From: Erythroxylum novogranatense
Taxonomy: Eukaryota > Streptophyta > Magnoliopsida > Malpighiales > Erythroxylaceae
Reading direction: 5' to 3'
Length of the DNA stretch: 64,000 nucleotides
Assembly (NCBI GenBank): GCA_029891385.1
Contig: CM057224.1
Span: forward strand, 7,626,001 to 7,690,000
Positions 48,723-62,600 of the stretch are shown piece by piece; position 1 is the stretch's first letter; the number at the start of each line of letters is the position of its first letter. Position numbers and translations under genes: made by a program. The notes beneath the pieces were generated by a model. It saw nothing but the letters and a program-made list of their open reading frames with translations. It made no database searches and was not told the origin of the DNA.

Positions 48723-51139
48723 GTCGATGAGTCTGTCTTTTTTTTCTTCTCGTCTACGTTAAGAGTCATGATTGGATCCTTTGATCAGCATATTTCAAAT
48801 CTTGCTAGTTTTGAGCCAGCTGTAAAGGGCAAGTGTGTGTGGACATGTACTTGCACTCTGAGGCAAAGGATATATGGAACCGAGCTTTAGCGAGCCCGAC
48901 TTCTATAATTTCTCTTCATTGAAGAAGTCAGGTGTGACAGTTTCGTTTTCCTTTGCATTCTCTCTCCCAAATTCTTTTTGGTTCAGATGTGTTCTCAATT
49001 CATGTGGAAGAACAATCATTAGGTGTCCTTTTATGGGGTTTCCTTCTCTTTTCCTTTTAATGTATGAGAAAGTAAGACATTAAAGTCGCCATTTATGGAA
49101 GCTTTCATTTAAATGAATTAGTATATGAATATCCGTCTGAATGTGAGATCAATTAATCCAGAAATTAAGTCAATGTAATTATTATAGTGCCTTCCAAATA
49201 AAAAACACAGCAAACATAAGTTGCTGCAAATTGGAGCTAAATTTGATAACAGCACATCTTCTTGTAATTGCATTAGACAATCTTATCCCATAATCATCTT
49301 ATCTTAGTTTAGATAACACCGAATCTCATCTTACCATTTAGGTTTGATTAGATCATTCATAACTTGATTACGTAATTTAGATTACATCAAAGTTAAATTA
49401 ATTTATCTTATCTCAATCGATGTATAAATATAGTGGAGGCTGAATAAAAATTCCATCAAGTTAATATAAAACCAAAGCATGCGCATCCTTTCTTACTTAA
49501 CGATGTTACTAAAGCATTTTTTTGACTTTGAGTTAAGCATCTTTTGCATCTAATAGGCAATAGACTATGCAAAATCATCTATGCACAAACAAATCCGCGA
49601 ACAAGATAAGTGTCGTTTTAGAGGGATTTTAATTTTTTAAAATAAGTATTGTTTACGATTTTTTAATGCATGTTTATAATTTTATTTCTAAAATTACCCT
49701 TTAATTTCTCTCACATCCTAATTATACAGATTACATTTTCAAGATAATTCAACATGTAATTAATAAAAGTATATCAAACATTTCACTAACTTTTTTAATA
49801 ATTGTGTATCTTTTAAAATAAAACTTATTTTAAATAAAATCTTAAGAACCCGAGCTTCCATGCATACGCGGGCTTATCCTCTTGTATGCGAATCAACGCG
49901 CACTAAATGATTGGTACGTGTGCTCGATATTGTATTCGTTCTTTCAACATAGAAGTAGAAAGAGAGGCTGTTTGAATGGATTTCTGAAGTAAATAAATGG
50001 GTTAACGTGCAATAAACCATCAAGACTATTCTTGATCCTTTACCTAATTGCCAGGAGTGCAGTTAACTTAGTCACTGTCATGACCTAAAAATAGATACAG
50101 CTGTGGAGTGGAGTCGGTACTTACCCACCATTTCGTTTCCATTAGTCCTTAATCCCTACTTGATGACGCAAAGGCTTGTGTTGCCTTTTGACCGTCTGAA
50201 TACGAGGCCAGCAAACTTCTAAAGCAACTCCAGTCCACCTGATATGTCACGGTCCATTCTAACCATTTTCTTATTATAATGCTGGCGATTACGGCAAGCA
50301 AATAAAATTAGAATCGAGTAGAGTTAGTAATCAGGATAAGTCTGACCTAACTAAGTTTAAATTACAAATTTCAATTTAAATTTAAATTGAGTAGAAGTAA
50401 TAATTAAGACAAGTATGAGATAATTGGAAATTAAACAACAAAATTTGAATTGATTAAGTTTTTGAACGAATTTGAATAAAAATAAATTTTAATCTCAAAA
50501 CTTAATTTTATTTGTTTTAGACTCAACATAAACTTAATTTGAAAATATTTTTTGTTCTAAAATTTGAAAAGAATTTAAAATTAAATTAAATTCAAAATTT
50601 TTGTTTTAGACTTAACCTCAAGATTTGAACCTTTTATTTTAATATTATGATTTAAACTTTTTATTTTAATTTGAATTCGATCTAAACCTAAATTTGATCT
50701 CAATTTGAATTAAGCCTATTCACAAAATTTTGAGTTATACTCGGTCCATTCACTCATTCTCATCTATACTTGTCTAGGGGCTTGCATTTGCTTAATGTGT
50801 TAACCATCTCCCTCGTTTACCAAGTAGTATTGTCCAAACTTATAAGAGATAACAGATTATAAAGTGATTCACTTTCTCAACTTTCTAATTTTAAATTTTT
50901 ATTTAAGTGATTAATTTTATAAAAGTAATAATTCAATTCAAAACTTTAATTTTACTAATATTTTACTAATAAATTCTTTTTACTCGTAACATGATATTCA
51001 TGGGAAAAATTAATGATCAACTAAGCATATCTATAATCCATACCCATACCCAATTAATAACCCAAGTATATATCTGTAGCCTAATAACCCAAATACTCGT
51101 ACCCATAACCTAATAGACATTTGTATAACAGTGAAATAG
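48723..51139. other. AT-rich intergenic DNA, no gene recognised
   Basis: Includes a low-complexity ATTTAAATTT-rich stretch (about 50330-50720). A 69-codon frame at 48874-49083 has no recognisable domain. Confidence 0.45.
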
Positions 51140-51710
51140 TGGATGTCTCTACTGTCTATGTGTATAGGTTGAAGATTGCCTATGCAAAGGAAGCAACTTT
51201 TCAGCCTATAAATAACGAGATGATGCCTGATGAGAATCCGAGTTTCAACTTTGCTTCTTTCATAACTACTTGGATGGAATCAGAGTTGGCTTCGCTTAAC
51301 AAGAATTGCATTGACGTGGATGAGTACTGTATTACCACTGACTAAAATTTTTATAGACATAAACACAGTTTTGATAGAAACTTATTGTGAAATGTTGGTG
51401 AAGAATCCAGTTAAATTATTCTAAAAAATGATGGGTTATGCAAGTTTGTTGGGAGAAGTTTGCAAGCTACTTTGAGGTTGAGCTGAAAGAGGTGAAATTG
51501 ACCGAGGATGGCTATGTGATGGATCCGTGGAAGCAATTGAAATGGTAGATGAGAACATTGTATCTGTCGCTATAATTCTCAGATCAACTCTTAATGGAGA
51601 GTTCAAGGATGTGAAACTTGTTAATGAATTGCCACAAAGAAAAACGCGGAGACTGGCTGAAATACCCTAATTCACATTGACGCCGCAAGTGGTGGATGTT
51701 TTTAGGGTTT
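51140..51710 (+). pseudogene. GAD: Glutamate decarboxylase pseudogene fragment
   Basis: Glutamate decarboxylase is the PLP-dependent cytosolic enzyme that makes GABA. The first piece (51148-51345) reads AKEATFQPINNEMMPDENPS, then FASFITTWMESELASLNKNC and DVDEYCITTD, matching the N-terminal region of plant GAD. The next about 70 residues of the enzyme are collapsed into about 95 bp. The second piece (about 51440-51705) reads [20 protein letters not shown] and [10 protein letters not shown], then shifts frame through homologues of [16 protein letters not shown] and HIDAASGG. Multiple frameshifts, a deletion and loss of the C-terminal half, including the PLP lysine and calmodulin-binding tail, make it non-functional. 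LARD-B begins 41 bp downstream and may have truncated it. Confidence 0.85.
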
Positions 51711-51750
51711 ATTGAGTTTTGGGTATATGGGGTACAAGTTACGTATATGA

Positions 51751-54700
51751 TGTAACACCTCACTCCCGCATGATCTGAACTCAACATCGATGTTGATATT
51801 CGAGTCCGTGCCCTGTGAGGGTGGCATGCTACATCACTCAGTCAAAACTCAGTATAATTTTTGTTTGGAACGTAAACAATATTATGCGGAAAACAATTTA
51901 CATACGATCATTAATATGTACATTGGCCATGGGGGCCCCTTTTCATGAATACAATTTAGTTTAGTCTGTTAACTTACAACATGACCTAATCATTTGTACA
52001 AAAAAATTCAGAAAGTACAATTTTTCTTAGGCACTAATGCAGACACGAACTGATCTCGACTTCTTCTAGCATTATACGCCCATTGCCTAATGGGGTATTT
52101 TTCTGAGTCCTGAAAATAATTGCAAATTTTGGGTAAATTTTGCGAACTCAGTGAGGTAACCATCATCGATGGTTCACTCAATTTATTCAACACATCAATT
52201 CACATAACGTATATTCACATTCTTGCATATTTGACCACATTTCACAATTTTACTTGAGCATAGACAATTAAATGCATTTCATACGATTAGACATCCATAA
52301 CCAATTGAATTCACCAAACACTCAAACATAATATAATTGTTTCATAATTCACAATCAGAAGCACCCCATGATTATTATCACATCAGTATATGACATTTTG
52401 CCTTTCATTCAACCAAATCGATCAAATCAAAAGTAGCATGTAACATTTTTTTCCAATTTATTTCAGTGTTGTGACTGAGCGTTTGAACTGTCCCATAAGG
52501 GCACATCAATCGTTGAGCCATAGGCTCCGGAACTGTCCCATTAAGGGCTCATTAATCGTTGAGCTTGTAGCTCTGAAACTGTCCCATTGAGGGCTCATTA
52601 ATAATTGAGCTTGTAGCTCTGAAACTATCCCATTAATGACTCATTAATCGTTGAGCTTGTAGCTCTGAAGCTGTCCCATTGAGGGCTCATTAATCGTTGA
52701 GCTTGTAGCTCTGAAACTGTCCAATTAAGGGCTCATTAATCGTTGAGCTTGTAGCTCAAAGCGTGGCATTGCTCGGTCACAACTATCATTAACTAATTTT
52801 GCAATCATGCACGTATTCATTTATGCTACAGTTCAATCACTTTATTCACGTATTCCTATATCACAATCATTTCCAAATTATAACAATCGGACAATTTATT
52901 CACAATATTTCACATTAAAAACACAATGACAATTTCACATACCCATGACACTTCTATACCATATCTTTCCAAGTACTCCAGACCTTCTGTCCGAAATTCA
53001 CAATCAAACAATATCCCACCATTATCCTCCACAGAGTCAAAATCAAATAATCATAAGCCAACGATAAGTAAGAAACCATCTAGGTCACTCATCTATAGCT
53101 TCCGAGATAATGCTTGAAAGTCTCGGCAACGTCCGTGTGCTGACGTTCCAAATGTGCCTCTATAACATTCAAAATATACAACTATTACCAAAAGCGCAAT
53201 CAGGACTATTTAATAATGCACATGTAATAATTAAAATGTGTACAATGCATGTTCGTGACATTCCTGGCATTATCCCATAATTCACATCATAAAAGATTCC
53301 CCTATAACTTAGGAAACCATAGGCACCAAAATCACGCAATTTGGACCTCTATAGGTCCAATTATTGATAAAATACGGAGCCGAAAAATCACTACCCGATT
53401 CTCTCACTTTGACCTAACCAATCTCTGATAATTTCGGCTCAAAAAATTTCCAATTTCACAAATAAATGAAATTCAATGTTTCATGGATCTGATGTCTCGA
53501 GAATCAGATCAATCGGGTGTTGAACGAAAAAGTTATAAGCAAAAGAATGGAGAGAGGTCGGATCAGCAAAACAGGCTTGTAAAAATTACATGCATTAGTC
53601 GACTAGTCGACCTGCTAGTCGACTAGTTCATCTACAGTGGTTAACCTGGAAAACTCAGGTCTTTTTCTTCCGACACCCTAACTTTCCCAAGTCATAACTT
53701 CTTACTCAGAAAATTGAACAAACTTGGTATCAATTTCAAGATAAAAGAGAGATCTACAAGTTTTATGAAGGACACAAAAACCAATTTCATCTCTAAGAGT
53801 GTCAAAAATGCAACCAAAGTTACTGCCTGCACAATGTTTAGCAAAATAGTATACCAATTTGCAAAAATCATAAATTTTCATTCCTTTTGCCAAAAATTCC
53901 ATACTTTATGTCAATCAAAAGATCAAAACAAATGCTACAACTTTCATGAACAACTTGGAAGCCAATTCCATCTCTAAATAACTTAAATTCTCAATCAAAG
54001 CTTCTGCCTATATCTGTCATCCTCAACAGCAACATATTCTTTCAAAATTCATAACTTTCTAACCCATTGTCGAAAAATTACATGCTCTATATCACTGAAA
54101 AGATCAGAAAACAAGCTACACTTCTCATGAACGACTCAAAAACAAATTCCTTCACTAACCAGTTCAAATTCACCCATTAAGGTGGCTTGCCTGTTAAGCT
54201 TGTTAAAATCAACACATCACTTAAACCATATCCGAAATTGAAAAATTCATAACTTACAATCCATACATCCAATATTCTCATATTATACCTCATTACAAAG
54301 CTAAGACAATCTTCTACAACTTTCCAGAAGACCATTTGAGCTAATTAACATCAAAACAGTCCAGAATTTAGCTTCAATGCATAATCACCACAAACCCTAT
54401 ATTTAACACATTTTCCAGCACTAAGCATATTAACACCCAAAAGCTAACAGATCAGTACTCTCAACCTAGATATCGAAAAATTTCATACTTAATGGCGATG
54501 AAAATATAACAAGACCATCTTCAAGTTTCATGAAGACCAAATTAGCAAATTCAATCCAAATCAACCTAAAAAAATTCATCAAAGTTTCAGGTCACAATCT
54601 CGAATTACTGTTCATACAGCACATATAACTCACTTTCAAGGCCAAATTCAAACCTCTTCAAGCCATAATTAAGCATCACTTTCTTCACGAAAAATGTAAC

Positions 54701-55983
54701 CAAACTTCTCAAGTTTAATTACAGCCAACCCTCACCTCATTTTCTCAACTATATAAAGAGTTATGGTAAAAAAAATTGAAACATGTACAGGTCACATTTT
54801 CCAGATTTTCAACCTAAACCAAATCCTATCACTTCCATACCATTTCTACACCCTTTCTCACTCTATTTATTTCTTATACCTATCATAACTCACTCACATC
54901 TTATTCTTGAACGTAAGGCCACAAATTACAGCTCCATCATGTTTTACATTAATCTTTAAGCATAATATCACTTTCAATCATCTTAATTTCTCTACTTATA
55001 TTCATTAGATTTTGCCTCATCAATTCATCAATCAACCATCAATTAATTAACCAAGTTACATACCACATACCCACATCTACCTACAAAATTATCATACAAT
55101 TTGGTGCATAAACAACACAATTAATGCATTTAACAACAAAGCAAGTCCAAAAACATAATCTTATCTAATCAAGCTTCAATTCTTCTCAATCTTCCAACTT
55201 ATCACAACTTCCTAATTTCTCCTCACCATACACGACTTCATCATGGTAAGAGGGTAGAAAGCTTAAGCTTGTATGCATGAAAGAAGGCACTTAAGGTAGA
55301 AGAGAGGAGTGATTTAGCTAGAGCCAATGAAGAAACCAATGAAGAAGGAGGAGTTAGGAAGGGTTTAGATGAGAGAAGCAAGATCAACTTTCATTCTTTC
55401 AAGCTTTGATGGAAGAGTCGTGAATGAGTGGGTGTAATTCAAGCATTAAATGAATGTAAGATGTGTCACCATGACACTTGGCATTTAATAAGAGAAAAAG
55501 ACAAAAACAAAAAAAATCCATTTAATGATTTTGAAATAAAAGAACCCTAATAAATGTAATTTCTAAATCATCCAATACCAATGGCTCCAATTACAATCCC
55601 AAAATCATTTATCCAATATTCCAGTGCCATTATGCAGTAATTTTCGGTACCGGAAACCAAAACAATCCGTCACTTGTAAATTTTCCGGTTCAGAAAGGTA
55701 TCCCGAAAAATTTTCAGAAAAATTTCTAAAATTCCAAAAAAATGAAAAACACACAAAAATCCACTCCAATTTGATTTTCAAGCACTAATTCATATGTTTC
55801 TCATAATAATACATATGCCAGAAAATGTCATGAATGCATGTACAATCATGTGCATATACAAAAATTACAATTTATGCATATATGAAGGCCATATTAGGCA
55901 TGACCATGCCGAGATACGTTTTCACACTCATATCCTATTTCAAATTACCATTTTACCCTTCCCATCGGAGATGAGATGTTACA
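51751..55983 (-). repeat. 3' LTR of LARD-B (4233 bp)
   Basis: On the plus strand it runs TGTAACACCTCACTCCCGCA to CGGAGATGAGATGTTACA. Contains six 46-bp repeat units (52485-52758) and a TAGTCGACTAG cassette (53595-53628) at the position of the GCGAGC cassette of LARD-A. Confidence 0.9.
52485..52758 (-). repeat. 46-bp tandem repeat, six units, in the LARD-B 3' LTR
   Basis: Plus-strand unit: AACTGTCCCATTAAGGGCTC, then ATTAATCGTTGAGCTTGTAG, then CTCTGA. Each later unit contains the palindrome GAGCTTGTAGCTC. The first unit is the most diverged. Confidence 0.92.
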
Positions 55984-55998
55984 ACTCTCCCCTCCTAA
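55984..55998 (-). other. Polypurine tract of LARD-B
   Basis: The plus strand ACTCTCCCCTCCTAA is the complement of a purine run next to the LTR, matching LARD-A. Confidence 0.85.
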
Positions 55999-58900
55999 TA
56001 AAAATTTCGTCCTCAAAATTCATTTTTGATACTGAATAAGGTAGGGGTACTGTTACTTCCTACACTCAATCGTTTCCTATCAATTCTTTGTTCAGATATT
56101 ATATTTCCTCAATTATGTCCTTAATGAGTTTAAAAATATTAAACTCTTTACTTCCAGTTTCAATGCCACATATATTGGATTATAACAATACTAAACATAA
56201 AATCACTTATCATGCCCTAGTCCCATTTTTGCCATCATTTTATCCCTTATTACCTTTGTATCTCATCTAACTACACCTTGGCACAGGTGATTCACTCAAA
56301 ATCTGTCCCCATATAGTCACAACTTTGATGAAATCCACCAAAATCTATTCGTCTATCAAAACTACTTTATTCCGATTTTCAATTCATTTCACTCACTAAC
56401 TGTATTTCAAATTTGTTCTGACTTTTACTCAAAGTGATCGACTCTTTTTTGTCATCTCACCAAGATAATGATGATCTTGCCCGTAGTTTCTTGGCACTAT
56501 ACATAAATTTTAATCTTATACGCTGAAGCATTCCAGATATATAAGCTTTATAACTGTCTCCTATGGTCAAGACTACAAGAAACTCGAACATACAATCACT
56601 CAGTCCGATATTCGTAGCCGCCAATTATTCTTTTGAGGTACACTTACGAGAACATCACTTTATCAAGTAGTACACATTATCAGGTAGTACTCATACTTTA
56701 TTCCTCAAATCCGCAATTTGGGCTTTTCTAATCCTTTTTTTGTAAAAATGTTGTTACTTTTTCATAACTAATGAAATTTCCTTTTTGCCCCATTTTAGCT
56801 CATCATTATACTCTCTTTATTTCACTAGATTGAGTAACCTAGTATCCACATATGTGATACTTGGTTATGAAATATTCTATTCGATACCGTCACTTGGCAC
56901 ATTAGCTTTATTAGGACCGGTCTCTCTCTGCACAATCCTTTCAATCTTTTCAATTCCAGTCTTACCTTAATCTCTACTAATCTGTCTAGTCATATGTATA
57001 TCTCATATATTTCCATTCACATCATGATTCTACGTTTTCAAACCAACTATTATTGTAGAAAATTTTCAAGTCATGAATCTCTATTTAGCTCATGCAGCTA
57101 TATGTATCCCTAGGTACACAAAGTCACCTTATACTATTCCAACCAATTCCATCACGGTCTCGAATGGAAACCTCTTTGTATATACTACAAAATCTCCAAA
57201 TTCGAATGGCATACTTAACATTGCAGTTATTTTGTTTTCATTCATCACTTATGCAGCTTATATATTTTTCCCACAAGTATTTCATATAATCTCCTTACCT
57301 TTATGATCATAGTCACCCACTGATATCATTTTGTTTAGATCACATTAACCTTCAATATCATAATCCTATCGGGGTATGGTTAATTCCAATAGATATAACC
57401 TCAAACTCAGTGTGCTTATGTTCAGTTCTCATAATTTCTTAAGTAACTAAGCGATAGTATTATCACATGCTATCCCCATTTTTTCATTGAACTCCCTTTT
57501 TTTTCGACGGATTCCAGCAGTTCTTTCAATTTCCCGATGATTTCACATTAACTTATTCTAATGTCTGTTCATTAATACCTGTTACTCCACACATTTCAAT
57601 CTATCGATAAACATCACTTCCTATGTTGGAAATCCCATCATCAGAGATAATTTGTGGTTCTCAAACATATTTACACAGACTATGATGTGGACCAAAATTT
57701 ACCTCATATTAACAAGAATGTCTCCTCAACTTGTTGAAATCCTCTTATATAATTGGAGACTTTTCATCAACATAACAATATATACACTCCCAATACCCTT
57801 TTCTAACTCTTATACTTGAGTCTTTGCTATGGATGGATGTAACTCCAATATTCAATTTTGCCTCACTCTTTATTTATCATTTTTTTTCTAAAGAAGACAG
57901 CACATCATAACTTTTCTTGGAGACCTGTCATCTTATTTCACAATTCTCTCTATTGCATCAATCGGTTCCTTTTTGAAGAAAACCCGATTGACTCAAGCAA
58001 GGGGCCTTGGCCCACTATGGAAGAATTACTCGATTCCATTGTTGAATCGAGAGAAAGGCTTATGATTCCAGCTACTGGTCATGGAAAGCCTGTCTTCGTT
58101 GGTCATAAATTAAATTACCCGGCTTTCTGACCCTATATCAGTGATTCTTGGTACAAACCTCAATATTGTCACTCATGTCATTCCTAATAGCTCAAGAAAA
58201 ATCAATTACAACATTTCACAAGATCTTTAAAAGATCAATTTGTCTCATGACTTCTATGGTCAATGTATCCTCGATACTAAAGCTCAATGAGGCATTAAAC
58301 AATTTCATTTACACTTACACCCTGGCTGGTACCATTCAAAATTCTAACATCTTATTGAAAGATGTCTTTATATCATATAGCCACGTACGCAAAATCGCTA
58401 CTGCTACTTACATTCCAATTAACTCTAGATAACATTTCTATCATTGTTCCTGTCCATAACTGGAGGTTGCTATTTGATCATAGCAAAAACCTATTTTTGT
58501 AGGCCTATATCCTGGCCTGCACTTTCACCTCACATTATCCCACATATTAACAGCGATTCTGCGTCAGTTTTCCAGTATTTACCTCTTCTTCTTACGCAAC
58601 ATCTTATCATAATTATAGAATTTACATTTTGAGTGTATTCACTCTACTCTTTTACTTTATCATGGTTTCCATAATTACATACACACATGTAACCCAAATT
58701 CAGGTGCATTTTACGCAATAATAAAGCCATGTTTCTATTATTTCATCGTCCAAATGTATATTCTCAATCTATCTCAAATTACAACTGCAGAAGCATCAAG
58801 AAATGTCATCTCCATATCTCAGACATATTATTACGCCAAATCACAACTTTTATCACACTTCAAATCCAAATCTATCCTTTCAAAGTCATAGAAAGTTGTT

Positions 58901-59648
58901 TCTTTTGACGGGCTTACACACTTTAATATCGTCTTTTTCGTTTCATTTTAACAATTCTTCACTTACGCTACAATATTTTCCATCATACTCATATCAACAC
59001 AAATACAGTGAATCTTTACCTGCCTTTTTCTCATTTCCACTTATCCCATTTTATCGGACATACTCACCAGAATCACAATTTCCTAGTCATCCCTGAGCTT
59101 TTGATCAAACATAGACATATTTTTATGCTAACTCATTAACTCTTATCACTTTTAACCGATATTCTTCCCATGTCCAAAATGACCCCTCCAGGGTATTGCA
59201 ATTTTCGTTTTCTTTCAACCTTATTTATACACTTAAAACTCATTATTCAATTTTTTATCACTTCTTTCCTAAATCAGCCCATGTCACTGTTTTCACATTC
59301 ATATCACATTCAAGGGTTTATACCATAGTACAATGTGAATATCATTAACAATCTGTAGGGCCTCGGCCTCTCGGGCCTCGCATCCTCAAAAGTGCCTCGG
59401 CCTCTCGGGCCTCGTGCCCTCATGTTTTTACTTTTCCTATTCCCAATTGCCTATAATCCACATTTGCTCAAAGGCTGATATTTTGTTTCTCTTTTCACAC
59501 TGAAACACTTAACACTTTTTCATGCGTATAACTCATACCCATAGGACTCAAATTAGGATCAGTTGCCACGGTCTGCTATGACATGTCATTACTGTATACG
59601 ATTTGACATATGTTTCAGAAAATGTCCATGTAAGTTCGTACTTCTGGA
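55999..59648 (-). other. Interior of LARD-B, non-coding for retroelement proteins
   Basis: About 3.68 kb, alignable in places with the LARD-A interior. No gag or pol motif on either strand. One plus-strand open stretch (about 57925-58130) reads like a real protein but is not recognised. A duplicated GC-rich palindromic motif lies at 59358-59414. Confidence 0.7.
57925..58130 (+). pseudogene. Unrecognised coding-like segment captured in the LARD-B interior
   Basis: Reads ENPIDSSKGPWPTMEELLDS, then IVESRERLMIPATGHGKPVF, then VGHKLNYPAF and stop, within a 90-codon frame starting at 57858. Composition (mixed charged and hydrophobic residues, several glycines and prolines) is unlike chance frames in this AT-rich region. 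No clear counterpart was seen at the matching place in LARD-A (about 13000-13280), and it is antisense to the host element. I do not recognise the protein; it may be a captured host or organellar gene piece. Confidence 0.4.
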
Positions 59649-59659
59649 CTCTGATACCA
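59649..59659 (-). other. Primer binding site of LARD-B
   Basis: The minus strand reads TGGTATCAGAGT, one mismatch from the initiator-Met primer site of LARD-A, next to the LTR boundary at 59666. Confidence 0.85.
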
Positions 59660-59665
59660 CCTAAA

Positions 59666-62600
59666 TGTAACACCCCACTCCCGCATGACTCGAACCCGAT
59701 ATCGATGGTGATATCCGAGTCCATGTCCTGTGAGGGTGGTGTGCTACATCACTCAGTTAAAACTCTGTATAAAATTTTTTTTGGAACGTAAACAATATTA
59801 TGCGGAAAACAATTTACATACGATAATTAATATGTACATTGGCCATGGGGGCCCCTTTTCATGAATACAATTTAGTTCAGTCTATTAACTTACAACATGA
59901 CCTAATCATTTGTACAAAAAAATTCAGAAAGTACAATTTTTCTTAGACACTAATGCAGACACGAACTGATCCCGACTTCTTCTAGCATTATCGCCTGTTG
60001 CTAACGAGGTATTCTTCGAGTCTGAAAATAATTGTAAATTTTGGGTGAGTTTTGCGAACTCGGTGAGGTAACCATCATCGATGGTTCACTCAATTTATTC
60101 AACACATCAATTCACATAACGTATATTCACATTCTTGCATATTTGACCACATTTCACAATTTTACTTGAGCATAGGCAATTAAATGCATTTCATACGATT
60201 AGACATCCATAACCAATTGAATTCACCAAACACTCAAACATAATATAGTTGTTTCATAATTCACAATCAGAAGCACCCCATGACTATTATCACATCAGTA
60301 TATGGCATTTTGCCTTTCATTCAACCAAATAGATATAATCAAAAGCAGCATGTAACATTTTTTTTTTCAATTTATTTCAGTGTTGTGACCGAGCGTCTGA
60401 ACTGTCCCATAAGGGCACATCAATCGTTGAGCCATAGGCTCTGGAACTGTCCCATTAAGGGCTCATTAATCGTTTAGCTTTGAAACTATCCCATTGAGGG
60501 CTCATTAATCGTTGAGCTTGTAGCTCTGAAACTGTCCCATTAAGGGCTCATTAATCGTTGAGCTTGTAGCTTTGAAGCTGTCCCATAGAGGGCTCATTAA
60601 TCGTTGAGCTTGTAGCTCTGAAACTGTCCCATTAAGGGCTCATTAATTGTTGAGCTTGTAGCTCTGAAACTATGGCTGCTTTGGTCACAACTGTCATTAA
60701 CTGATTTTGCAATCATGCACGTATTCATTTATGCTACAGTTCAATCACTTTATTCACGTATTCCTATATCACAATCATTTCCAAATTATAACAATCGGAC
60801 AATTTATTCACAATATTTCACATTAAAAACACAATGACAATTTCACATACCCATGACACTTCTATACCATATCTTTCCAAGTACTCCGGACCTTCTGTCC
60901 GGAATTCACAATCAAACAATATACCACCATTATCCTCCACAGAGTCAAAATCAAATAATCATAAGCCAATGATAAGTAAGAAACCATCTAGATCACTCAC
61001 CTATAGCGTCCGAGCTAATGCCTGAAAGTCTCGACAACGTCCGTGTGCTGACGTTCCAAATGTGCCTCTATAACATTCAAAGTATACAACTATTACCAAA
61101 AGCACAATCAGGACTATTTAATAATGCACATGTAATAATTAAAATGTGTACAATGCATGTTCGTGACATTCCCGACATTATCCCATAATTCACATCACAA
61201 AAGATTCCTCTATGACTTAGGAAACCATAAGCACCAAAATCACGCAATTTGGACCTCTATAGGTCCAATTATTGATAAAATACGGAGCCGAAAAATCACT
61301 ACCTAATCCTCTCACTTCGACCTAACCAATCTCTGATAATTTTGGCTCTAAAAATTTCCAATTTCACAAATAAATGAAATTCAATATTTCATGGATCCGA
61401 TGTCTCGAGAATCAGGTCAATCGGATGTCGGACGGAAAAGTTATAACCAAAAGATTGGAGAGAGGTCGGATCAGAAAAACAGGCTTGTAAAAATTAAATG
61501 CATTAGTCGACTAGTCGACCTGCTAGTCAACTAGTTCATCTACAGTGGCTAACCTGGAAAACTCAGGTCTTTTTCTCCGACACCCTAACTTTCCCAAGTC
61601 ATAACTTCTTACTCAGAAAATTGAACAAACTTGGTATCAATTTCAAGATAAAAGAGAGATCTACAAGTTTTATGAATGACACAATAACCAATTTCATCTC
61701 TAAGAGTGTCAAAAATGCAACCAAAGTTATTGCCTATACAATGTTTAACAAAACAGTATACCAATTTGTAAAAATCATAACTTTTCATTCCTTTTGCCAA
61801 AAATTCCATACTTTATGTCAATCAAAATATCAAAACAAATGCTACAACTTTCATGAACAACTTGGAAGCCAATTCCATCTCTAAATAACTCAAATTCTCA
61901 ATCAAAGCTTACGCTTTATATCATCATCCTCAATGACAACACATTCTTTCAAAATTAATAACTTTCTAACCCATTGTCAAACAATTACATGCTCTATATC
62001 ACTGAAAAGATCATAAAACAAGCTACACTTCTCATGAAGGAGTCAAAAACAAATTCCATCACTAACCAGTTCAAATTCACCCATTAAGGTGGCTTGCCTG
62101 TTAAGCTTACTAAAATCAGCATATCACCTAAACCATATACAAAATTGAAAAATTCATAACTTACAATCCATACATCCAATATTCTCATATTATACCTAAT
62201 TACAAAACTAAGACAATCCTCTACAACTTTCCAGAAGACCATTTGAGCTAATTAATATCACAACAGTCCAGAATTTAGCTTCAATGCATAATCACCACAA
62301 ACCCTATATTTAACACATTTTCCAGCACTAAGCATATTAACACCCAAAAGTTAACAGATCAGTACTCTCAACCTAGATATCGAAAAATTTCATACTTAAT
62401 GGAGATGAAAAGATAACAAGACCATCTTCAAGTTTCATGAAGACCAAATTAGCAAATTCAATTCAAATCAACCTAAAAAAATTCATCAAATTTTCAGGTC
62501 ACAATCTCGAATTACTGTTCATACAACACCTATAACTCACTTTCAAGGCCAAATTCAAACCCCTTCAAGCCACAATTAAGCATCACTTTCTTCACGAAAA

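Noticed and set aside
52485..52758. Satellite or centromeric array
   Set aside because: Only six units, confined to LTRs and present in both LTRs of one element.
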